From positions 43,943,269 through 44,007,268 of the forward strand of contig OX439041.1 of NCBI GenBank assembly GCA_949317995.1: a stretch of 64,000 nt of DNA. Direction: 5' to 3'. The notes under the pieces are model-generated. The model saw only the letters and a list, made by a program, of their open reading frames with translations, did not search any database and was not told the origin of the DNA. Within the stretch, counting starts at the first letter, position 1, and each line of letters opens with the position of its first letter. This DNA is from Acholoe squamosa (lineage: Eukaryota > Annelida > Polychaeta > Phyllodocida > Polynoidae). A program made the translations under genes and the position numbers. Positions 55,566-64,000 of this stretch are shown here, in pieces.

Positions 55566-55577
55566 AAAAGGGGGAGA
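55566..55577 (+). promoter_or_regulatory. Polypurine tract of the young Gypsy element
   Basis: AAAAGGGGGAGA directly before the 3' LTR. Confidence 0.85.
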
Positions 55578-55803
55578 TGTTATAATATGTCAAAATATTA
55601 TCTATATAATATTTCTAAAGACTTTGGTTACCTAGAATGATTATTTCTAGTCCTGTTAATATTGAGCAATCAGAAGCCAGCACCACCTGTATGCTGCAGA
55701 GAGTTGTTTGTCCTTGACCTCACACTGAATACACTGTCATGGCCGACCAGTCTAGATCCCAGACCTGTGTTGTAGTTTCTATCTAAATACCTGACTCCCA
55801 AGT
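55578..55803 (+). repeat. 3' LTR of the young Gypsy element
   Basis: 226 bp, nearly identical to 50784-51009 and followed by the second ATGGG. Confidence 0.93.
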
Positions 55804-56189
55804 ATGGGCTGCATGACATCATGTCATGAAAAAAACTGCAAGTTGCTTCGGTTTTGACAAGTAAAAATGATTTGTAAAGGTAGGGAAGTTTAATGCATTC
55901 AACTGTTATGAAATATATATTACCTATACAGGCATGCTTTCCTCAGACATCCCACTCAATGATCGTCACTGCCATCAGTGTCAGTGTTGGTCCACTACTC
56001 TATCCTACCTCTAACCCAGGCCCCATACCACTTTGAAATGCCCTTTTAGTTGGACTCATTTAACCAAAGGACCCCATATATAGGTTGATCTATGCGGGTA
56101 AGAAGTACCCTGGCATTGAGAATTCAGTAGAAAGATAAAAATCACCCAACTTCTATTCTATTTGATAAATTTCACAATTCAAAAACCCA

Positions 56190-56455
56190 TTGGTAATTTA
56201 GGGATTGCTCATTACTCATCAACAGGCCTGAGGGGTGGGGTAGATTGCCATACAGACGTGCAGAAATCTGAAAATTTTATGACCCCCTCCCCCTCGGACA
56301 GATTGCCCTGGTCATTCCTCCTGTTCTACAGTAGTTCACAGAAAAGGCACAACATTTTTCTCTGCCCCCTTCCCCACTTTGAGGTGTCAAAATTTTTTTC
56401 CTCCCTCTCCCCTCATCCTGCTCCCCCTATTGATGAATCACAAACTGTCCCTTAG
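56190..56455. mobile_element. Degraded MITE of the GGGAGTGGTCATT type
   Basis: Left ATTGCTCATTACTCATCAACAG and right CTATTGATGAATCACAAAC are degenerate inverted ends with C-run-rich interior. The matching place in the first transposon copy is near 31150-31240. Confidence 0.4.
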
Positions 56456-56729
56456 AAACAAACAGCTTATTCTCTCCTTTTTCTGAATGGGACTCTAGGG
56501 TTTATGCCTTATATTATGCCTTACAGTAAAATGATTGTTTTGTAAGTGTGATCTTAATTAACCCAAAAGGGTTATTAGAGCCGGGTAAAAACTAGGTCAT
56601 TTTCAGTGCCTACTTCCGGTTGAAAAAACAAACAGACAAACCAATTTTTTTTGGGCAAAATATGGGTTAAATCAAACATTTGTTTTCTAATCTTGCTAAT
56701 AGAATGATAGCTAAATATGTCAGGCTTAC

Positions 56730-56919
56730 CTTGATACAGAGATTGTATTCTTATGTTCAGCAGATTAGCTAGAATCTTGATCAAAACAGGTAAGGGTAGG
56801 GGTGCATAATCCTCCATTGCAGTTAAGACGCTTTTGTTTCCAATGGTTAAGGCCCCATAGGAGGTGCGAATAATCAACATTCCCACGTTTTTGGACTGAC
56901 GTGGTGCAGACCATTGCAT
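56730..56919 (-). CDS. Candidate coding exon, minus strand
   Basis: From ATG 56919 (minus) the frame runs 63 codons plus one base to a consensus donor, CAAG|GTAAGC. It begins MQWSAPRQSKNVGML and includes LPLPVLIKILANLLN. No domain is recognised. Support is limited to the donor site and the position head-to-head with the promoter-like region at 57190-57443. It could equally be chance. Confidence 0.25.
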
Positions 56920-57189
56920 TTTGGGTAAAAAAATTGATCCGACGTTGATGAATTTGCCATCATTCGATACGTCCGCGCTTCTCTATTGTCGTAAAAGACC
57001 TCGTTATTATTTTTTTTTTCAATTATTCCTTTATAATATAGAAATATGATATGAGGACAGCAAAAGCATATCATTTGAATCGATATGTTTGATTAAAAAT
57101 GTAAAAAATTATGTGTTCGCCCTGTCGTTAATTAGCATCACAAAGCCGTGGTCATGCAAATTGACCCAAATAACCATGGAAATTGGGTC

Positions 57190-57443
57190 GGGCATGCGCA
57201 GATAGAACCAAAATCCAACATGGCGGACAGCGAGACTATCGACTTGTGGGGCTATAACAGTAAAAACATAGGATATATGCGATTCAATTCGATTGATATT
57301 GCCAAAGATGCATGGATTATATCCAAAAACACAGTAATTTCAAGTTAAATCGATAGAATATATCATTTCTCCGTCGATAAATGCTACTTCTGGCAAGGAG
57401 GGTTCGCGCATGCGCACAGAACATCAAAATCCAAAATGGCGGA
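57190..57443 (+). promoter_or_regulatory. Duplicated NRF-1/YY1 promoter-like module
   Basis: Two copies, 216 bp apart, have the order GGCATGCGCA or GCGCATGCGCA, AAAATCCAA, then ATGGCGGAC (ATG at 57220 and 57436). Both are followed by a nearly identical short frame start (MADSETIDL, MADNETIDL) that soon diverges. This looks like a duplicated TATA-less transcription start region, or the 5' end of a duplicated first exon. Confidence 0.45.
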
Positions 57444-57894
57444 CAACGAGACGATCGACTTACGGTGCAATGCAAACTGCTGGATTATAACAAAATGGAG
57501 GAGAATTACAATGTCTCATGCATTTTTATGTTTAATATGGATCATTATTCAAGACCTGCTGGCATTGTGCAATGCTTAACTCACCAAGAGAGGAGTTATT
57601 CGCCAATGAAACATACGAGCGATAATGGATGCATTCTCCATAGGCTTAACCATTGACAGTGATAACGCTCGAACAAAACATGAGGTTATTATCAGAAGGG
57701 GCCTAAAAGTAGAGATTAAGTGCCCTTTTGGGTTACTTGCATTGCAAAATGCTGTCCTATATTTATATATGTGTAATCATATTACCACACTTGTAATGTT
57801 ACACTTGTAATTCAGTGAAGGCACTGTAACTGTCGGCTAGATATGATTTCTTCTCTTATTTCCTTTCCTTTACCTCTCATGAGGATGTGAGGTA

Positions 57895-58015
57895 ACAGGG
57901 CCTTTACCCCCTGGACATTTGCCACCAGACATCTACCCCCAAACCATTTACCCCCATGGACATTTACCCCCAGACATCTACCCCAAACCATTTACCCCTA
58001 TGGATATAATAAAGG
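57895..58015. repeat. Imperfect tandem repeat, about 46 bp, two copies
   Basis: GGACATTTACCCCC/AGACATCTACCCC/AAACCATTTACCCC units occur twice in succession. Confidence 0.7.
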
Positions 58016-58421
58016 TCGAGAAAATTAGGGTAGGTAGTAGGTAGGGACTTTTTTTTGAGGTTGGCCTTTCTAGAACTTCTAATTTTTTTTTCGACCGATT
58101 ACCTGAACACAACAATGTTTTTTAGGCCTTACCAATTCACACCCATTATTAGCCCAGCACGGTTTTGGACCAGGGATGGTGGAAAAAGCCCCACCTGTTT
58201 CCAGCACCATTAAATTAACCCAATATATACATGTCCCTTTGAACCATCTCAATTTGCTATACTCTCTTCATGTACTTTGGGCCAGGGGGGGGGGTATCTC
58301 TGCATGACGTCATGTTAAGGGGGGGTCAAGCATTGTATGACGAAACATGACAAGGGGGGGAGGGGGGGGGATCAAAAATGGCCAAAAAAAGCATGACGTC
58401 GTTTGTACACAGCCCCAGCGC

Positions 58422-60288
58422 CGTAGGCACTGGTAGAATAAAATAAACCACAGGTACAGATTCTTTGGGTATTTTTGCAGTAGGGTACAAAATACATTTC
58501 ATTTTGATAGCGGGATAGGGGCCGAAAATAGAAAATCAAAATTGGTCGTTTACTATAGTGACAGAGAGGCCCGCGGCCCTAGAAGCCTGGGGTGTTATCC
58601 CTACCCTAATAGAGTTTACAGTCCGAGCAATTCTGAAAAGAGATGACCATCAGGCTTTTTTACATTTTTCATTATTCAATATGTGTCAACGAGCATGTAG
58701 GCGTTGGTCTAAGTTGTAGATGCTGATCTTGATTGTATTCCTTGCATTGTAAGCTTTAATTTGATACCAAAGATGCACCCCTTTGGCTAGGCACTTACCT
58801 AGTTTTTCAAGGCTTTATCCCATTACACTTATCTAATGAGCAATGGATAGATCTTGAGAAAAGAAATGGATTTGCTTTAAAATGAAGTCTCTATGTCAAT
58901 TTAAAGTGGAATTATGACCAGTCAAAGGTACCAAATCAGACCCAGAATTCTGCCATAGTTAAGAGTTTAATTTGGATCCAATTTTGTGATCAAGCAATAT
59001 GAATCCAAGGTAGACTACATCACTAAAACAATTATTTTGGGCAATTTTCTTTTCAGATAAGCAAGATATACCTCCAAGAATGTAAATAATGATACATTTT
59101 ATCATAATCAAACAATATAAAAGAAAATTTTTCATGTCATCTTTTCCCTTGAACTGCGCACTCTGACAGAAGTATGGCAGAATAGCATCTTTGACTCAGG
59201 ATGTTTGAATGATCATAACTTCCATTTCAATTGTCATAAAAACTTAATTTAAAAAGCAAAACAACTTATTGTTATTACAGCTATCAATTTCTCACTATAT
59301 AAAATGCATACAATAAGGTCATAATTGATAGGTAAGTGCCCAACGTGGGGGAGGTTGACAAGTGCCCAGAGATAATCTCGCCAAAAAAGTTTGCAGGGTC
59401 TGTCAAACATACTGCAGCCCCTTAGAAAAAGAAAAGCTAGACATTTTCTAGATAATTTTTATCCATAGAACAGGTGGGAACCATTTATTTTTAGGTGCTC
59501 AGTGATCTTCTCATCATAAAATGGTTCTAAACTTTTGGTTGAATTTTGATGAGGTCAAAGGTAAAATTCCCTGCATTCAATCTTGTACAAAAAAATATTC
59601 ATTTTAAAGGTCTAGCCAAGCCTGTTAAAATGAGCCCTTGTTTGTAAAAATCCTCCAGTAAATAGCTTCAGAATAAGCTTGCAAAGAAAGGAGAGTTTAA
59701 CACTACCCAGTTTCAGCTTTATCACAGTTTCACACCTCTACTGCAGCAGACTTACATACTGGAGGTATTTCAGTGCCTACTTTGGCTATTGCCATGAAGA
59801 CCAAACACATTTTAGAGATTTTTTTCAAGTTTTATTGAAATAATGAATACTGGTAATGCGGCTCCTCAAATGCATGCAGGCGGTGGACGGTAAACTCTTT
59901 TGCTTTCCCTTGGCCTTAGCCTCTGTACAGTTGGAAATTATTCCTGGATTTTGATATGCCCAGTCCTGTACTGGTCCTATTCTAACCCGAAGAGGCGGCC
60001 AGACTCCAGCACCTGAATGTTGTCAATATAAACATTCGAGTCATTGTTGTCTCTACATCCGAGGGTCTCCCAGTCTTGGGACCCGAAATTTTGGCATGTT
60101 TGAGTCTGACCTGATATTTTCCTTTTTAATTGACTGGTGTTAAAGTGTGAATATTATATGTCAACTCCTGCGAAGCAACATTAAGCGCTACATGTAGTGT
60201 ACTACGGTTATACGTCCACATACACAGCAGTATCTTCAGCAGGAATTTCGATAAGGCATTAAAATAATGGCATACCATATTCGACCTA
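58422..60288. other. Non-coding stretch
   Basis: No gene, inverted repeat or tandem repeat that I can support; AT-rich. Confidence 0.45.
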
Positions 60289-60454
60289 CCGTAATTAGCG
60301 CACATACCCTAATAAGCGCACAACTCCTCTTTTTTGGTCATATTTCAAACTAGAATTTGACCAAAATTTTCGGATTTTTAGACCCAATTAAACTACTGTA
60401 CATATATTCTATATATTTTATAAACGCACAGTGCGCTTATTATGTCGAATACGG
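60289..60454. mobile_element. 166-bp MITE, CCGTA ends with AATAAGCGCA core, TA target
   Basis: Left CCGTAATTAGCGCAC, right inverted CCGTATTCGACATAATAAGC, flanked by TA (60287-60288, 60455-60456). Confidence 0.75.
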
Positions 60455-60456
60455 TA

Positions 60457-61360
60457 TTACAATTTGTAAAAATGTGCCCTATGGCACATAGGAGTGATTT
60501 TTCCAACCTTGGGGTTGGGGATAGAACTCATAGGGGTACAGTAAAGGCCGACCCCTAATTGGAAAGATACAAATTCTCAGATTCAGGCAATTGATTATTC
60601 TGTGTCCTGAATTTTATTTTGGCATCTTGAAAATGAGAAATGATAATAATTAAAAAAAAATATGTTTTCATGTTTTGACTTTGAGAGGCAATCCTGTCTC
60701 ATTCAGTAGTAAGGGAGTGGTCATTATTTTCAAAATCCCTGCTACTGAGAACAACGAAGGCCAAAAAATATTTTGATTTCGGTACCTAATTTCCCACCTT
60801 CCAGAGGTAAAAAGAAAATCTGCTTAGAAATTAAAAAGACCAAAGGGGCATCCATTAATTATGTATGCAAAATTTCGGTGGGGGGGGGTCCCTTCAGTCA
60901 GAATATTTTTTTACAAAAAGACCTACCATCACCCCCATGCACCCCTCAAAAGGGCATTATACATACTCAAAGCCTCTGACCCCCTCCTCCACCCTATACG
61001 AATTTGGCATGACCCTCACCCCAGCCGGGCTTCCCTAGCCCACTTAAAAGGGTCTATTTCTCCTCTTTCCTATCCCCTCAGGATGTGTGTGGTGCACATA
61101 TGCGTGGGCACTGACACATTCCTCTGTGAAATTGTGTAATGTAGTTCTCGCCATGAATATGACCTTAGCTGTCGAAATGGCGTTAAACATCTATTACTCA
61201 CTCACTCCCTCACCCCAGCATGCATACATAGTTAATGGATGCCCCCAAAGGGACTTTTGACTATCAATACTTTTTAGGAAAATCTCAAAAAATCAGTTCA
61301 GATCATAGCATTTTACATGTATAGAAGTCCATTACTGAAATTTTCATTTTCACAAATTCA
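60457..61360. other. Non-coding stretch before an exon
   Basis: A single GGGAGTGGTCATTATTTTCA end-like motif lies at 60714, with no partner found. It may be intron of the gene with an exon at 61364. Confidence 0.4.
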
Positions 61361-61363
61361 CAG

Positions 61364-61451
61364 CATGGCCAGCCAGACACCAAGGGCCACCCTTGTGGCC
61401 AATATGGCAGAGTATCTTCGCTTCGAGGAAGACATGGAGACAATCATGGAT
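61364..61451 (+). CDS. Candidate host exon with start codon
   Basis: Acceptor TTTTCACAAATTCACAG lies directly before the exon and a strong donor GAT|GTAAGT after it. The ATG at 61365 (context AGCATGG) gives 29 codons, MASQTPRATLVANMAEYLRF then EEDMETIMD, ending in phase 0. This joins in frame to the next candidate exon. The protein is short, acidic and helical in character, and I do not recognise it. An upstream untranslated exon is implied by the acceptor; the promoter-like module at 57190-57443 is a possible source. Confidence 0.5.
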
Positions 61452-61894
61452 GTAAGTATTCTAATAATAAGATGGATATGCCTATGTGTCAAATAAACCA
61501 CACAACAGCCAGCCTTGCCATTATACCAAGTGATCATGCCCTTTGGCCGTCATGATGCATAAGTTCAATCATAAATTGCTCCAGGGTGCCCTGTTCTTAC
61601 ATCAATTTGATACACACTTCTAATACCCTGATGAGTACCCTTAGTTTCATTTAAAATTCTTCTATCATATTTGTAACTTTTGAGTCTTGCATGCTGGGTG
61701 TGCCTTATACATGCAGTATTATTCTATAGAAGCATTCAATCAGGAAATTCTGTGACAAGTAAAGGTGATGATAACCTGGTGTTTTGAAAAATGTGGATTT
61801 GACTTCCTATAGATTTACTGTTATCTAAAAAGAAAAAAAAAACTTTTATTTTAGAGTTCTACCTTGCATAGGTTGTGTGCTTATACATTTACAG

Positions 61895-61948
61895 GTGACC
61901 CATGTACCAGATGAGATCGTGGTGGAGTTGCCCCCTACCATTCCAGAG
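61895..61948 (+). CDS. Candidate second host exon
   Basis: Acceptor TTATACATTTACAG and a weaker donor GAG|GTTGGT bound 54 bp, which is 18 codons in phase 0 (VTHVPDEIVVELPPTIPE). It follows the preceding exon without a frame change, and the peptide has protein-like character. No downstream exon was identified. Confidence 0.45.
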
Positions 61949-62168
61949 GTTGGTATAATGACTTTCCATAATGTGAAAACAAAACTTAGTTTATCCCATG
62001 CTGGCTAGTGACTAATAAAGAGTGCCAGCATTTTAAGGCGTCATAGGAGGGAGTCAGAGGTCAAGGTGGACAATTTAGACAGGAGAGCCATTTGAATATC
62101 AGGAATGGCCAAACATTCGACAATCAAGGTTAACATTCCACCTATAGTTCTGAGTTTTACCACATATA

Positions 62169-62467
62169 CTATCGTAAATTCTCTCGTATAAGCCCAACCC
62201 TTGAGGAAGTCCCATGAGGCCCTACAGGCCTTAGGACGTTAAACAAATCTATCAATCAAGCCCAACCCTCGTATATTAAGCCACACCCCCGACTTTATAG
62301 GGATCTATAAGCCACTGTATTTGCTTGAAAATTGTAGTTTTAGTTCTGTTCTATAGTAAAAATATACCCTCCTATAAGCCGCATCCCTTCTTAGGGCTGA
62401 TTCTATAAGCCAGATTTGGATTTGGCTTCTGGTACTAGGTGCAGCTTATACAAGAGAATTTACGGTA
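62169..62467. mobile_element. MITE, CGTAAATTCTCTCGTATAAG ends
   Basis: Left TCGTAAATTCTCTCGTATAA and right inverted CCGTAAATTCTCTTGTATAA. A CR1/L2-like tail (CCCATGAGGCCC...GGACGTTAAAC, 62205-62265) is inserted inside. Confidence 0.65.
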
Positions 62468-62504
62468 GATGAGGTCCTGTGCTGGTGCTTCTATGTGTCC
62501 ACTA

Positions 62505-63062
62505 AAATTCTCTCATATAAGCCGCACCCCTCGTATAACAGAGATGCCAATTTTCCTGGTTAAATACCAGGAATTTCTGGTTTTGATTCACAAGATTTCT
62601 GTATTAGATTATGTTAAATTCCTGGGGAAATGTGTCCACAAAGTCCAATTTTCCTGGTTTTTGTCGGCAGTGAGTGGCATCTCTGGTATAAGCCGCACCC
62701 TGAGTTAAGCAGAAGGGTGTAAGCGTCATCTGGGGCTTGAAAATTGGCAGATTACCGTATTCGTTCTAATAAGCACACATGCAATAACAGAGATTTTGTG
62801 GGCAAAAACATCGATTTTGAGGGCAAAAACAATGATTTTCAGGCTTGAAGGGGTACACTTATTAAACTAATTTTGTATTGATGTTTTGAGAATCTAACAA
62901 TTAAATTTTCGCACATGTGCGCTTATTAGAACGAATACGGTAGTACTTTTTTATGGTGTAAAAAACTCATATAAGCCGCACCTTGACTTTGGGCTGAAAC
63001 TATAAGCCAAACCTTGATTTGGGTTCTGGTATAAGCCGCGGCTTATACGAGAGAATTTACGG
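62505..63062. mobile_element. MITE of the same family, with a nested MITE
   Basis: Left AAAATTCTCTCATATAAGCC and right inverted CCGTAAATTCTCTCGTATAA, with several ATAAGCCGCACC blocks inside. It is split by the element at 62755-62940. Confidence 0.6.
62755..62940. mobile_element. 186-bp MITE, CCGTATTCGTTCTAATAAG ends, TA target
   Basis: Inverted ends CCGTATTCGTTCTAATAAGC with one difference further in (CACACATG/CGCACATG), flanked by TA (62753-62754, 62941-62942). It is nested in the ATAAGCCGC element. Confidence 0.88.
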
Positions 63063-63064
63063 TA

Positions 63065-64000
63065 CCCCTGGAGGGGTGTTGAAATCAATCTTAACCACTG
63101 AAAACAGTATTCAATTAAGCACCTGTCTCAAATAATGGTGGGGGGGAAGAGGCATTGAAATTAACGAGAGTCTGCGTAAACTAGCCACTATGGTAACTCC
63201 TACTAAATACCATCGGACAGTTGCTTTCCCCCAGATACTTTGTACTTGCATATGTGTGTAGTTTATATGAACGAGGATAGATCCCATGAGGATAGGAAAA
63301 GTCTGAATCTTTCAGAAATATGAGCTCAATCTGCCATATAGGTCCAAGACTTAAACTGAGTTGATAGTAATAGAGGTGGGGCTCTGGGAACCTGACAACT
63401 CCAGACTGGTAGTTCCTTGGTAGGGAGACGATCTTTTTTGATGATGCGACCTGAACCTGGAATTTCAAAAAATACAATGTAACCTAAGTAAGTCCTGTTC
63501 ACAAAGAGGGGAAGCCTTTTTAAGGATTTTAGGAAAGAAATTCTGTATAGTTGAAGAGGCTTTACATCCCCAAGAGTTCTGTATCATATAATGGCTTTGT
63601 GGGATACGCCAGTCCCACCTTGGGGAATACGATGTAAAAATATCCCATGGTCATGGACATTTGCATTTATGTCATGGCCTATGGAGTTGTTTTGCTCAGA
63701 TCTGTTCAAAATTGAAGATGGCAGACACCCATTGGATACGGACACACTGTATTCAATGCCCCCCATAGAATACGGCAGTTCTAGTACTAATCTATAGTGA
63801 CGTTTGTATCAGCCATGACATAAATAGACAAAGGTGCACAAGAGTATGTTTTCCCTGGCAGTGTGATACAGGGGAGGGTTATCACACTGGGGTGTGTGAT
63901 ACGGAGGTTCCTGGTTAAATCTCTGGGGTGCTCGTATGTAACTTGAGACAAATATGCAAAGGTTCACAAGTGTGAGGAATTTTAGAGGGTTATCATGCGC
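63065..64000. other. Non-coding stretch
   Basis: No exon or repeat that I can support. A short local repeat of GTGATAC/GGTTATCACAC is seen near 63860-63905. Confidence 0.4.

Larger units (their letters stand above)
50784..55803 (+). mobile_element. Young Ty3/Gypsy LTR retrotransposon
   Basis: Two 226-bp LTRs (50784-51009, 55578-55803) differ at about two positions. ATGGG flanks both sides (50779-50783, 55804-55808). A single gag-pol frame fills the interior, broken only by one stop. The primer site starts TGGTGACAGCG directly after the LTR (tRNA not identified), and the polypurine tract AAAAGGGGGAGA precedes the 3' LTR. LTR ends are TG...AAGA/AAGT, not the usual CA. Confidence 0.93.
50727..58421. 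mobile_element. Second, degraded copy of the GGGGCTGTGTACAA transposon
   Basis: 50727-50783 and 55804-56560 match 30690-31790 (CATGACCAAGCATGACAAGG, then CTGCATGACATCATGTCAT). 58140-58421 matches 32220-32507 and ends in TTTGTACACAGCCCC. The left terminal 40 bp are missing. A Gypsy element (50784-55803) and an unrelated stretch of about 1.5 kb (about 56560-58130) lie inside. Confidence 0.75.

Overview
This window looks like intergenic or intronic DNA of a repeat-rich animal genome, most likely a marine invertebrate. There is no bacterial gene organisation. Coding potential is almost all transposon-derived. Host signal is limited to short exon-like pieces with GT/AG splice sites and TATA-less promoters (NRF-1, YY1 and ETS-like motifs, one near-perfect Kozak start). 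I cannot name the species. No CRISPR array or convincing tRNA/rRNA gene was seen.

Layout. 0-5.7 kb: a degenerate satellite with a 42-bp unit (1.44-3.84 kb) and single-copy flanks. 5.69-11.45 kb: a decayed minus-strand Ty3/Gypsy element, probably Mag-like, with LTRs, an ATAGG target duplication and a tRNA-Ser primer site; its protease region is split by a 966-bp inverted-repeat transposon. 11.7-16.8 kb: a 645-bp tandem duplication whose second copy was invaded by a 1.34-kb solo-LTR-like element, two MITEs and a 5'-truncated LINE. 17.06-17.7 kb: a first coding exon and promoter of a host gene on the minus strand. 18-25.2 kb: MITEs, a foldback element and LINE tails. 25.48-30.17 kb: a full-length LINE with one internal stop, set in satellite DNA. 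30.6-44.94 kb: a young, very large Ty3/Gypsy element with an extra third ORF. 44.94-45.8 kb: satellite again. 47.5-49.6 kb: a foldback element holding a 372-bp tandem repeat. 50.78-55.80 kb: a young, nearly intact Gypsy element inside another transposon. 56-64 kb: MITEs and candidate host exons.

How the parts relate. The best-resolved structure is a four-level nest: 42-bp satellite, then the large Gypsy element (30603-44938), then a 1,857-bp inverted-repeat transposon inside its 5' LTR (30651-32507), then a 358-bp solo LTR (31274-31631). The 3' LTR preserves the uninterrupted target of the third layer. The large element carries gag, a -1-frame pol with a C-terminal AT-hook in the integrase, and a third ORF (about 890 codons) with paired C2H2-like fingers and no recognised function. 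That third ORF is broken by a 61-bp inverted copy of sequence lying just upstream of it, which looks like a template-switch scar. This third ORF is the best candidate for something undescribed here.
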